From: a virus
DNA: 35,750 nucleotides
Reading direction: 5' to 3' (one strand)
IMG/VR virus record: IMGVR_UViG_3300025645_000205
Location: 1 to 35,750 of that record
Shown: piece after piece, positions 1 to 7,013 of the stretch
Layout: the number at the start of each line of letters is the position of its first letter
How positions within the stretch are numbered: position 1 is the stretch's first letter
Program-made: the position numbers and the translations under genes
Notes under the pieces: generated by a model
What the model was told of the DNA's origin: nothing
Databases searched by the model: none
The model's input: only the letters and a program-made list of their open reading frames with translations

Positions 1-403
1 CTGATAGGGGTCAAGCATTCCCTAGAATTAGCCTCCCCCGCCCTTGTGTGGGCGTGTGCTGGCTTTTATTTGCCTAGCTATACTCTTTTAAATACTTTTT
101 TTTACGTCCCTTACAGGGGCTTAGGTTGCCTCTCAGGTGGCGCGTTTCTACCGTTATATAGTCCCGTTTAAGGCCCACATTACCGGGTGTCTAATAGTTA
201 ATCAGGATTGCGATAATTGATCACGGGCCGTTGTGTGGCCTCGCATAGGGTGTGCTGTGAGGGCCGTTATAAGCGCCTATAAAGGGCTGTGATCCAAGGG
301 CCAACATATGACCCGGTGGCGAACGTGCTATATAGGGCTATACAAGCGGCCCAGTAAGCACCTAAAAAAGCGCGGTAATTTTTGGCAATGATAAAAAAAG
401 GCT
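1..403. other. Gene-free GGCC-rich stretch
   Basis: No open frame with a credible start and ribosome site was found here on either strand. The DNA is unusually rich in GGCC and in short TATA/CTATA words, a texture shared with the cassette up to about 2400 and not with the rest of the window. No tRNA fold, CRISPR or IS end was seen. On the minus strand, the terL frame at the right window edge would stop at 66-68 if the ends were joined, so this is not the missing terL start. Confidence 0.5.
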
Positions 404-429
404 AAAAAAAAGGCCGCAATTAAGCGGCC
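404..429 (-). terminator. Intrinsic terminator of the left cassette
   Basis: Read on the minus strand, a GGCCGC / GCGGCC stem with the six-base loop TTAATT is followed directly by eight T residues. It lies about 20 bases past the stop codon of the last gene of the cassette (450-614). It therefore closes the transcription unit that begins near 2059. Confidence 0.85.
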
Positions 430-449
430 CGGTATAAAAAAGCGCAAAG

Positions 450-614
450 CTAGTCGGCACTATCCTGTTTTTGTTTTTTTTGAGCTATAAAGGCGAGCCA
501 AATTGTAAGCAATGTCAGCGAGTAAACTTGCGTATCGCTTGCAATTGGCGGTATCAAACAAATTGTGAAAAGCATCAAATAACAAAACGACCAGCGTATA
601 TTGTTTTTACTCAT
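450..614 (-). CDS. Small membrane protein, 54 aa, two predicted TM segments
   Basis: The ORF starts with ATG at 614 and begins MSKNNIRW. Two hydrophobic stretches (about residues 9-25 and 31-44) are joined by a short IPPIASDTQ turn and followed by a basic KKQKQ tail, so a helical-hairpin inner-membrane protein is likely. The start is set by a GCGGGAG ribosome site inside the recurrent leader element (615-643). It is the last gene before the terminator at 404-429. Its first residues (MSKN) match those of the DUF7227-like protein of the same operon, because the leader and start region are copied. Function is unknown; phage holin-like or exclusion proteins can look like this, but nothing specific supports either. 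Confidence 0.65.
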   Translation of the reverse strand: MSKNNIRWSFCYLMLFTICLIPPIASDTQVYSLTLLTIWLAFIAQKKQKQDSAD

Positions 615-643
615 CTTAAATTCTCCCGCTCAAAAGCGTTTAA
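615..643 (-). repeat. Leader element copy 1 (hairpin plus Shine-Dalgarno)
   Basis: On the minus strand it reads TTAAACGC TTTT GAGCGGGAGAATTTAAG and runs directly into the ATG of the 54-aa gene. CGCT/AGCG can pair around TTTG and the GCGGGAG gives the ribosome site. The stop codon of the upstream gene (640-642) sits inside the element. Close copies lie at 1752, 2009, 15150 and 18860. Confidence 0.85.
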
Positions 644-963
644 TAGTAAAGCGACCCGCTCGCTTTTAAATTTACATAAAAAAACAGAACTACAGCAATG
701 TTAAAGGCCATTAAATACCACCATAAAGAGTGCTCTAATAAGCGCCTAAACCGGCCCTTAACTTTGTGCCTTTTTAAATAGGCTTGCGCCTGATCAAAAG
801 TGTAGCGCTTCCCGGCTATGCTTATGACATGGGGAGCGCTAGCGCGCGGCCCGTTAGGCGTGAAAGCCCGTGTCACCGGCTTGCTAGTGTCTAAAATATT
901 AACATCCAATTTTAACGCTAGCAGCTCGAGGTATAACGCGCCTATAGCGGTGGGCCTGATCAT
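640..963 (-). CDS. Hypothetical protein, 107 aa, C-terminal TM segment
   Basis: The start ATG at 963 overlaps the stop of the preceding gene (960-1751) in an ATGA arrangement, so the two are translationally coupled. The soluble N-terminal part carries an HVISIAGKRYTFDQAQAYLKRH stretch near residues 45-66. A single hydrophobic segment (WWYLMAFNIAVVLFFYVNL, about residues 81-99) lies near the C terminus, which suggests a tail-anchored membrane protein. I do not recognise the family. Its coupling to the DUF7227-like protein suggests a shared task in the cassette. Confidence 0.65.
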   Translation of the reverse strand: MIRPTAIGALYLELLALKLDVNILDTSKPVTRAFTPNGPRASAPHVISIAGKRYTFDQAQAYLKRHKVKGRFRRLLEHSLWWYLMAFNIAVVLFFYVNLKASGSLYY

Positions 964-1751
964 GCGGCTACATCCACAACAAAGCCGCTGTAATCGTGCT
1001 TTGCCGGGCCTTTAGACTTTAGCCCTACAATATAAGGCCCGGCTATATCATCAATAAAACGTAAATCGGTTTCATCCCCATTGATAACCTTTAGCCCTTT
1101 ATATACCGCTGGTAGGTGCTTCCTAAACACTACGGCTAACCCTGTTTTAGCTAAAATAGCCGCGTTATAAGCTTTTTGAGCATATACCGTGCTTGCTTCG
1201 CTATAGCTAAAGGTTAAACTGTAATTTGCTGGAAGCTTACGACCGGCTAAAAAGTTATTCTTTGTATAATCGTAAAATTTTATATGCGGGAAGTGTTCAA
1301 AAATGCTAGCCGTTAGTCCATTGGGCCCGGCAAATTGCTCACTCAGATAGTTAATATCGCTAGTACCATTTAGGCGAACCGCTGGTATCAATTGTTCGCG
1401 CTTTGCTTTGCGCTCTAGCGCTTGAATTTCAAAATATAAAGCAGTAAAAAAAGCCTGTTTTTGTAAAATAAAGGCTTTAGCCCTTGCTAGCCGTGCCGGT
1501 CTTATGCCTTTATATACCTGAATTAAACCGGCTTCATACAAACAACCGGCAGCACACTGGGCCACGACACTACTAGCGCACAAAGTACCTTTAAGGCCTA
1601 ACGCCTTATAAGCTATATCAGCAGGCGACATATATAAAACACCTGTTAAAAAGCCCATTTTTTTACCTTTAATAGTCTTAGCGTCCGCGTTAACGCTTAA
1701 TAGGCTATTACAGTTTATTGCGCGCAAGGCGCTAGCTTTGTTTTTACTCAT
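960..1751 (-). CDS. DUF7227 / gp88-like phage protein
   Basis: This 263-aa protein has the pattern I associate with the phage DUF7227 (gene product 88-like) family. That pattern is a GVLYMSPAD segment near residue 37, a cysteine cluster (LCASSVVAQCAAGCLYEAG, about 57-75), an RPARLARAKAF stretch, then PAVRLNGTSDINYL (about 124-137) and FPHIKFYDYTKNNF (about 154-167). The biochemical role of this family is not established to my knowledge. The gene starts with ATG at 1751, set by the leader element at 1752-1780, and ends in an ATGA overlap with the next gene. It is the largest gene of the left cassette. The family call comes from memory of the motif order. Confidence 0.7.
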   Translation of the reverse strand: MSKNKASALRAINCNSLLSVNADAKTIKGKKMGFLTGVLYMSPADIAYKALGLKGTLCASSVVAQCAAGCLYEAGLIQVYKGIRPARLARAKAFILQKQAFFTALYFEIQALERKAKREQLIPAVRLNGTSDINYLSEQFAGPNGLTASIFEHFPHIKFYDYTKNNFLAGRKLPANYSLTFSYSEASTVYAQKAYNAAILAKTGLAVVFRKHLPAVYKGLKVINGDETDLRFIDDIAGPYIVGLKSKGPAKHDYSGFVVDVAA

Positions 1752-1780
1752 CTTAAATTCTCCCGCTCAAAAGCGTTTAA
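1752..1780 (-). repeat. Leader element copy 2
   Basis: It is identical to copy 1 over the 28-29 bases before the ATG of the DUF7227-like gene. Read in frame with the upstream 73-aa gene, past that gene's stop, it would encode LNAFERENLR and stop at the overlapping TGA of ATGA. This hints that the element descends from the 3' end of a coding sequence. Confidence 0.85.
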
Positions 1781-1786
1781 AATTGT

Positions 1787-2008
1787 TTAAATTGCTGAAA
1801 ATAAAACTACTGCATAAAATGCGGCTAGTGTAAAAAGCATTAAAAGGCCCGTTATTACTTGCAAGCGGTCACTATGCTTTTTTATATAACGCACACTAGT
1901 ACGGCTAGGCGTTGCGTATTTAAGCATTGATACTTCATGGCACACTATCAATGCGACTAGGGCCGCTAAAAAAGCCGATCCGGCTAATATACTTAAAATC
2001 AAAATCAT
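1787..2008 (-). CDS. Small membrane protein, 73 aa, two TM segments
   Basis: I place the start at the ATG at 2008 (MILILSILAG), since a longer TTG start at 2026 would lie inside the leader element and its ribosome site. Two hydrophobic helices (residues 1-23 and about 53-72) flank a basic middle part (SRTSVRYIKKHSDRLQ). It is the first gene behind the promoter at 2066-2094 and is followed by the DUF7227-like gene. No family was recognised. Together with the 54-aa and 107-aa genes it makes three of the four cassette products membrane proteins. Confidence 0.7.
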   Translation of the reverse strand: MILILSILAGSAFLAALVALIVCHEVSMLKYATPSRTSVRYIKKHSDRLQVITGLLMLFTLAAFYAVVLFSAI

Positions 2009-2036
2009 CTTAATTCTCCCGCTCAAAAGCGTTTAA
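2009..2036 (-). repeat. Leader element copy 3
   Basis: This copy has one A fewer than copies 1 and 2 in the spacer before ATG, and otherwise shows the same CGCT-TTTG-AGCG hairpin and GCGGGAG ribosome site. It belongs to the 5' leader of the transcript predicted to start near 2059. Confidence 0.8.
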
Positions 2037-2039
2037 TTG

Positions 2040-2058
2040 CGGCCTAATCGTTAGGCCG
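2040..2058 (-). other. 5'-terminal mRNA hairpin of the left cassette
   Basis: The inverted repeat CGGCCTAA - TCG - TTAGGCCG gives an eight-base-pair stem with a three-base loop. It begins at the predicted transcription start (about 2059) of the promoter at 2066-2094, so it would form the very 5' end of the mRNA. Such 5' stem-loops are known to stabilise bacterial mRNAs. There is no T run, so I do not call it a terminator. It could instead be a DNA operator. Confidence 0.55.
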
Positions 2059-2065
2059 TGCATGC

Positions 2066-2094
2066 AGTGTAGTTAAACTATATATATGTAGCAA
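2066..2094 (-). promoter_or_regulatory. Promoter of the left cassette, with PR/PL-like operator
   Basis: On the minus strand the -35 TTGCTA (2094-2089) and -10 TACACT (2071-2066) are separated by 17 bases. The whole segment aligns without gaps with the two immunity promoters at 15937-15965 and 16728-16756, sharing CTTGC, a central TAGTTT and CTAyACT. The spacer and -10 contain the palindrome TAGTTAAACTA (2070-2080), matching the TAG-N5-CTA core of the immunity operators. I infer control by the phage repressors. Confidence 0.65.
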
Positions 2095-2461
2095 GCCATA
2101 ACGCGCAACTATAGCCGCGTTATTGCTACCGGCCTTTATAAGCCGTGCTTATTTAACAGGCCAACCGAATCGCTTACATGCCGGGATAAAACCAGGCATA
2201 AAACAAGCGAAAAAAGATAATAAAAACAATGACTTACAAGCCCCGGCATCGAGGGCGAAACCAAAAACCCTTTAAAATCAGACACTTACAAACAGGCCAA
2301 AAAAACCTTTTAAAATCAGGTGCTTATGACTGCCTGATCATAAATCGACCTTTCAGGTCAAAAAACAGTCAAACGGCCTCATATTAAATCAGTCTAAGGA
2401 AATGGTTGGGAAAAAATAAAAAAAAATCGCTATATCTGAAAAAACAAAACACAAAATTAAA
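2095..2461. other. Long intergenic region with four degenerate repeats
   Basis: No gene is seen. Four related words occur on the plus strand: cgcttacatgccggg (2171), gacttacaagccccgg (2231), cacttacaaacaggcc (2283) and tgcttatgactgcctg (2321). Two of them are preceded by CCTTTTAAAATCAG-like or CCCTTTAAAATCAG-like sequence. The spacing shrinks from about 60 to about 40 bases. They could be binding sites for the neighbouring Aca2-like regulator or remnants of iterons; the sequence does not decide. Confidence 0.4.
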
Positions 2462-2502
2462 TAGTTTGACTTCTTTAAATTATTTTAATCATTATCAAAC
2501 TA
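2462..2502. other. Inverted repeat across the stop of the Aca2-like gene
   Basis: TAGTTTGA (2462-2469) and TCAAACTA (2495-2502) form a perfect eight-base inverted repeat with a 25-base spacer. The right arm contains the stop codon of the Aca2-like gene. It could be a weak A/T-rich terminator hairpin or an operator. Confidence 0.4.
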
Positions 2503-2827
2503 ATCTTATTTTCTCTTCCAAAAATAATTGAGTTACTACTGACTGATACATCTTCCAATCCAGTTTGTCTCTGTTAGGGAAGTCTCTAAGATAGTTTGCC
2601 ATAGTCCCATAGAGGGGCAACTCTTTAGAGTTTTCCAAAGCACTATAAAGAGACTTTCTGTCCTGCATTATCTTGCTGCAAGTCTCCAGAACATCATCGT
2701 AAATCTCATACTTTCCTGACTCGATATATTCCCAAGTTCTTGGTCTGAACTTACCAATCAAATCAGCAGCCTCAACGACATCAAGAAACAATTGAAGTCG
2801 TAACGCTTTTAATTCCAACCTATTCAA
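2495..2827 (-). CDS. Aca2-like HTH regulator (DUF1870/YdiL-like)
   Basis: The 110-aa protein begins MNRLELKALRLQLFLDVVEAADLIG, then has a WEYIESGKYEIYDDV segment near residues 32-46. Near the C terminus it has DWKMYQSVVTQLF. This order closely resembles anti-CRISPR associated protein 2 (Aca2) and other DUF1870 helix-turn-helix proteins, whose signature is LxAIRxLLMLDVSEAAxxI...SWQYWESG...VPDDV and a late W-x-x-SQSVA segment. Aca2 represses acr operons by binding inverted repeats. The start is TTG at 2827, chosen because a GGGGGG ribosome site precedes it. A promoter with -10 TAGAAT (2862-2867) is plausible. The next genes downstream on this strand, after about 480 bases, are the left cassette. 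No acr gene is recognised. Confidence 0.7.
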   Translation of the reverse strand: MNRLELKALRLQLFLDVVEAADLIGKFRPRTWEYIESGKYEIYDDVLETCSKIMQDRKSLYSALENSKELPLYGTMANYLRDFPNRDKLDWKMYQSVVTQLFLEEKIRLV

Positions 2828-2920
2828 TGCTTTTCCCCCCGGAAATTGATGCTACTTTTCTATTCTAACACAACCAAAAAGCCTAAAAAATAAGCCTGTT
2901 TTTTTATCTTCCTGCATATA

Positions 2921-2941
2921 CCCCCCCCCCTGCTACCCCCC
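2921..2941. repeat. C10 and C6 homopolymer tracts
   Basis: Ten C residues (2921-2930) and six (2936-2941) lie just after the HNH gene and upstream of the Aca2-like gene, read as G tracts on the transcribed strand. Tracts of this length are prone to slippage. They sit between the HNH stop and the likely promoter of the regulator. Confidence 0.7.
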
Positions 2942-3273
2942 TATTTTGAATCAATAGTAGAAGTCTTATGGCTGTGGCAGGGTGGACATAGAGCTTGCAG
3001 ACCTTGCACATCATAGAAGGTGCTGACCCATGCAGGGTTGTTAGCAGCGCCCTTGATATGATCTACATGAGTAGCTATCTGCTTCTTACACATCTGACAT
3101 AGATGACTGTCACGCCTTAGCACAGCCTCTCTTGTCATTCTCCAGCGCTTGCAGTGGTAGAGCTTATTGCTTTCTTTTCGGTTTCTTTTATTGCCCCACT
3201 TGTGTTTAGGACACTTACATATAACAGATGACTTCTGACACTTACCGCAAACGCGAGGTGCTGAATTAGGCAT
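2941..3273 (-). CDS. HNH endonuclease
   Basis: This 110-aa protein has two CxxC pairs near the N terminus (CGKC, CKCP), then the HNH core LCQMCKKQIATHVDHIKG (about residues 58-75). The core ends in LQALCPPCHSHKT with the last histidine and zinc cysteines in place. It is a metal-dependent nuclease; HNH proteins of this size in HK97-type phages often sit near the terminase and help packaging or cos cleavage. Here it follows the large virion gene, and its ATG overlaps that gene's stop by eight bases. Its place, well ahead of terL in the transcription direction and with a cassette in between, is consistent with a packaging role but does not prove it. Confidence 0.85.
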   Translation of the reverse strand: MPNSAPRVCGKCQKSSVICKCPKHKWGNKRNRKESNKLYHCKRWRMTREAVLRRDSHLCQMCKKQIATHVDHIKGAANNPAWVSTFYDVQGLQALCPPCHSHKTSTIDSK

Positions 3274-6200
3274 CCGTTACATTCGACACCGTGACATCTA
3301 CTGTAAAGTGGCGGTTGTCACCACCTGACTCTTCAAAAGAGAGTCGCCCTACCGTGCCATTAGGTATATCGCCAATCCTGTTAGCAGCACCGCTAAATGT
3401 CGCCACTGCGTTAGTAATTGATATGGTGGTTAGGTCTGGAATCGACACTAGGCCGGTATCGTCAACAAAACATCCGTTACCTGTCAGTGTTACACCGCTA
3501 AGTGAATTGCCACCTGAGAAATCAGTAAAGTTTGATGATGCAGTAAAGGTTGCAGCGTCAATAGCGGATGTTACTGTACTGCCTGTGATAATAGCGTCAT
3601 CAACAGATAGATTTATTTTTACATAAGGAATTAAAACAACAAGCTCTCCAACATCAATCCCATACGCCTGAACACCAGCTCTGACACCAATATTTTTTAT
3701 TGCGCCAAAGGTTATTGTATTAGCGTCTGTATATGTGCAAGATGCCCTGAAGTTAGTCTCAGGACACCAAACATCTACCAAACCATTTGAACAGGCAGCT
3801 TGTAAGTTAGCGGGAAGTGATTTGGCGGGAAGATCGGCTGATGCAGTATGAGTCAACTCTTGAAAACTGGCAGTAGTCTGACCCGAAGACGCTTGAATCC
3901 AAATATAATCACTATCAAAAACGAACGCTGCCACCGTACCAGAAATAGTTGGAGGCGTACCGTTAATCGGGATTATATTATTAACCGAGTCGTAAGCTCC
4001 AGTTATTCCGGCATAAGCCGGTGTTGTGCCAAACAACCCAGTACCCGGAAAAATAAGTATTATATCCCCTGAAGAAACAACACTTGAGAAATTAGATACT
4101 ACGTCTGTTTGGCTGATAAAAGCGTTGTGAGGGTTAAGCTCGTTTGTTGTGGTTGAGGTAGATAATTTAATAAAAGATTTTAAACCGGCAGATGCGCTTA
4201 ATAAAGCCGGAGAAGTCAGATTTTCTAATTCGTAGGTGGCATTTTCTACAACTAATGAGCTATCTTGTCTTGGCCCACCTGTAGATTTCGTATAAGAAGA
4301 TAGGTCAGATACCGTAAAGGTTGTCCCATCAACTACATTTTCAAATTGAATACTAGCCGAACGAGGCAAAACATCACCTACTGGCCTAGTGGTCGAATCT
4401 GATTCTGTAAATCCAACCGCATTCGATAGTACAGGGTCAAACACAATGCTAAAAGAATATCCACCTGTACCAGCGTAGCTTTCTTGAACACCTGTTATGA
4501 ATGCCTCAACCGTGTTATTTGAATCCAAGACTACTGGAAAACCTTGTGATCCTTGTTTAACCTCGTTAATTATTCTTTGAAGCCCAAATATCCATGATGG
4601 GTTGTTTGGCCCTCCTTCGGATAAGCTCCCAGAAGCATATTGTGTCCAAGTTTTAGTAGCCATAGATAATGTTCCGTACAGTGGTAATGGATTTCCAGTT
4701 GCAGTGATACCACCGCGATTTATAAGCTGTGTTTCTAAATAGTTTTCGCCTCGGTTATCTAAACCTTCAGCATAAATTGACCCTTGTAAGCAAACGAATC
4801 GAGCATATCCGTATCTTCTACCGTTGTAGTCTTCATACCCGTCCGTATCTACCCACGAAGGTCTGATTCTTAAATTCACATGGTTAGTGGGGAAAGTCAT
4901 ATTAAAAGTGCTATCTAAAAGCTCACCGCCTTGCCCAACCTCGGACGATGACCCTTGCGAACCACAAGGCGACATTCCTACTTGTAAAAAATTATTTGTT
5001 TTCCAAGCCGTAAGCCAATGCTGATCACCACCTGCCAAAACAACACTAACCGGAAGCGCTGGTATAAATGTGTTGACCATATCATCAACCCAATTAACCG
5101 CAGAAACTGGAAGAGCATCTTGGTTTCCATTAGAAGGTGAACCAAACTCTTTAGGCGAAGCAATGAAAATATTTTTATTTTGGTTTGCTGCCGCAGTAAT
5201 AGCGCTTCTAAAGACTACATCCTGCGCTGTTCCAAGTGGAGATTCTAACGCTCTAGGTGTTCCACCAGTGTTAAATTGTGTGTTTCCGTTTAACCGACTA
5301 ATGAAGTTATTGGTTATAGTAATATTATCAACTGAATTATTAGCCTCGATTGGACGCAAATCTTGGCAGGTCATAAAATCTGGAGAAATAATCAATGTAT
5401 GCCCTAAGTCTAGCTTAAAAGACATTGGAACATAATCGTTAGCGCTGTAATTTAAGTCTGGGTAAGAGCTTGCTTGTAGCTCTCTTACAATCCAAGGAAC
5501 ATTTGCAACAGTAGTCAATGGTGGTGGATTAAAATCTAAAGCATACATCTGCCACGCTTTTCTAAACTCCCTCCAAATTAAATTAGATTCAGCTTGAGCA
5601 GTGGCGTTTGACGCAATACTAAAATCACTGGGGTCAATATTTGATGTGGTATATGGATTACCAACCCCAGCAGACATTTCAGTAAATCTTATTCTATTGG
5701 ATGATGATTGAGGTAGGTATTTAGCTGTCCACCAAGAAGGGTTTCCGTCATTTATAAACTCATTGTCTCCAAGCTGCCTACATAAAGCTGCGCCTGTAGT
5801 CTTGATGAAGTTCTGAATGTCTGGCCTACGAATCGCAGACTCAAAATGAGCGTACCATCCTTGATGCCACCAATCTGCCGTCCTTCTTGGGTCACTATTT
5901 TGTATTGCATTCACGAACCCGTTTTCCGCACCTTGATCAGCAATTACATTAGTGCCAGTGGCAGAAATTGAATAAACCGGCTGTGACGAATCATCGTTAG
6001 AGTCAGTTAAGCTTGCTGGAGAACCCCAGTCATTACCTGTGTTTGTAAGTGATGAATAGCACCAATCATCAAGGTGCATCCAAATATGTGGCATGTCTGC
6101 GGTCATTTGCCGAAACACTGGTGAAGCTGCACCCACAAGAGGGATGCCGCCACCCACAGGAAAGTCATCTTCAGGAAATCCGGTTACTTCGCTTATATCC

Positions 6201-6619
6201 AAAATTGACTTATCTGATCCCTCATTGTTATAACAGCTTGTGGTAACAATTCTTTCATAGCCAGCACTGGCGATAGCAACCTTCATCGCAACCGAATCTT
6301 CTATACCATTGCCGCCAGAGGTTATGGTAAAAAGCGCATTGTGTAATCCATCAGGCAGACTAGGCAAAGTCCACTTCATTATGCCTCGGTTGACATCGCC
6401 CGGAACATCAGTGTTTGTCAGCGAGCCTAAATTGATACCATTTATAGTTGCTTTTACCGTTACGGATGTTGAGCAAACTGTTTCGCTTGAAGTCCAGTTG
6501 CTTCTGCCATCATAATTATTTCTATTCAGCCACGCACTAGCAAACCTACCTAAATAGCAAGCAATACCTCTTCCACCTGTAGGAAGAAAGTGATGATGAA
6601 CCGCTACAATAGATGCCAC
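3266..6619 (-). CDS. Large virion-associated protein with PhoD-like phosphatase domain
   Basis: This 1117-aa protein starts at GTG 6619 with GGAAG nine bases upstream. Residues about 115-560 follow the order of PhoD-type metallophosphatases: TTSC (127-130), MPHIWMHLDDWCYSS (176-190), LGDNEFINDGNPSWW (283-297), ASPKEFG (488-494) and LAGGDQHW (528-535). In PhoD the third block is normally wDDHE and the last GDxHW; here the histidine of DDHE is Asn, so metal binding may be altered. The C-terminal half (about 600-1117) is beta-rich, Thr/Ser/Gly-rich and repetitive like phage tail-tip or fibre modules. It sits in the late block with lysis genes, so I infer a tail fibre or tip protein, perhaps acting on phosphate-bearing surface polymers. 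Confidence 0.6.
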   Translation of the reverse strand: MASIVAVHHHFLPTGGRGIACYLGRFASAWLNRNNYDGRSNWTSSETVCSTSVTVKATINGINLGSLTNTDVPGDVNRGIMKWTLPSLPDGLHNALFTITSGGNGIEDSVAMKVAIASAGYERIVTTSCYNNEGSDKSILDISEVTGFPEDDFPVGGGIPLVGAASPVFRQMTADMPHIWMHLDDWCYSSLTNTGNDWGSPASLTDSNDDSSQPVYSISATGTNVIADQGAENGFVNAIQNSDPRRTADWWHQGWYAHFESAIRRPDIQNFIKTTGAALCRQLGDNEFINDGNPSWWTAKYLPQSSSNRIRFTEMSAGVGNPYTTSNIDPSDFSIASNATAQAESNLIWREFRKAWQMYALDFNPPPLTTVANVPWIVRELQASSYPDLNYSANDYVPMSFKLDLGHTLIISPDFMTCQDLRPIEANNSVDNITITNNFISRLNGNTQFNTGGTPRALESPLGTAQDVVFRSAITAAANQNKNIFIASPKEFGSPSNGNQDALPVSAVNWVDDMVNTFIPALPVSVVLAGGDQHWLTAWKTNNFLQVGMSPCGSQGSSSEVGQGGELLDSTFNMTFPTNHVNLRIRPSWVDTDGYEDYNGRRYGYARFVCLQGSIYAEGLDNRGENYLETQLINRGGITATGNPLPLYGTLSMATKTWTQYASGSLSEGGPNNPSWIFGLQRIINEVKQGSQGFPVVLDSNNTVEAFITGVQESYAGTGGYSFSIVFDPVLSNAVGFTESDSTTRPVGDVLPRSASIQFENVVDGTTFTVSDLSSYTKSTGGPRQDSSLVVENATYELENLTSPALLSASAGLKSFIKLSTSTTTNELNPHNAFISQTDVVSNFSSVVSSGDIILIFPGTGLFGTTPAYAGITGAYDSVNNIIPINGTPPTISGTVAAFVFDSDYIWIQASSGQTTASFQELTHTASADLPAKSLPANLQAACSNGLVDVWCPETNFRASCTYTDANTITFGAIKNIGVRAGVQAYGIDVGELVVLIPYVKINLSVDDAIITGSTVTSAIDAATFTASSNFTDFSGGNSLSGVTLTGNGCFVDDTGLVSIPDLTTISITNAVATFSGAANRIGDIPNGTVGRLSFEESGGDNRHFTVDVTVSNVTDA

Positions 6620-6635
6620 TATTCAAACTTCCTTG

Positions 6636-7013
6636 TCACTTGATTTTAACCGTGAAGGTTACTGGAGCATTAGGTACTGCACTAATGCAAGTAGTAGCTG
6701 GCTCACTAATTCGGCCATTGGTATCTTTAGTTGATAGCTCAAAACAATTCACGCCATTATCCAAAGAAAAGCTCTCTGCAACGTACTCCGTTACATCTGG
6801 GGCTATCTCCATGATTAGTCCACCGTTAGATGAACGAAGCTCGTACCCGGCAATCTCACTGGCAGGTAATGCTGTACCGTCAACTCTTGTGGTTGGTGCT
6901 GTGTACTCAAATAAAAGGCTAACGCTTTCTTGCGCTTTTGCGCTCAAGCTCGTACATAGCAATAGAATGAAAAGAACGCTGCATGGCAAGTATTGGGTCA
7001 TTTTTGATGGCAT
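6636..7013 (-). CDS. Exported protein with fibronectin-III-like domain
   Basis: This 125-aa protein starts with ATG at 7013 and has a GGGGAG ribosome site. It has an export signal: MPSKMTQY, a hydrophobic core (LPCSVLFILLLCTSL) and a likely cleavage after SAKA (about residue 27). The mature part (about 28-125) is all-beta in character (LLFEYTAPT, IAGYELRSS, NCFELSTKDTNG, ISEPATTC), as in a single fibronectin type III fold. There are two cysteines that could pair. No lipobox is seen. A periplasmic or surface role during late infection is possible; no function is assigned. Confidence 0.65.
   Translation of the reverse strand: MPSKMTQYLPCSVLFILLLCTSLSAKAQESVSLLFEYTAPTTRVDGTALPASEIAGYELRSSNGGLIMEIAPDVTEYVAESFSLDNGVNCFELSTKDTNGRISEPATTCISAVPNAPVTFTVKIK

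Noticed and set aside
471-1015. Plus-strand ORFs at 471-704 and 818-1015
   Set aside because: They lie opposite coupled minus-strand genes of a clear operon and lack ribosome sites; the first is antisense to the 54-aa membrane protein.
1787-2026. A longer start (TTG 2026) for the 73-aa membrane protein
   Set aside because: It would begin inside the leader hairpin and translate its own ribosome site; ATG 2008 sits at the right distance.
2040-2058. A terminator at the GGCCTAA inverted repeat
   Set aside because: There is no T run on either side, and it lies at the predicted mRNA start, so a 5' hairpin fits better.
2095-2461. A CRISPR array in the left gap
   Set aside because: The four repeats are degenerate and unevenly spaced; no constant repeat-spacer unit exists here or elsewhere in the window.
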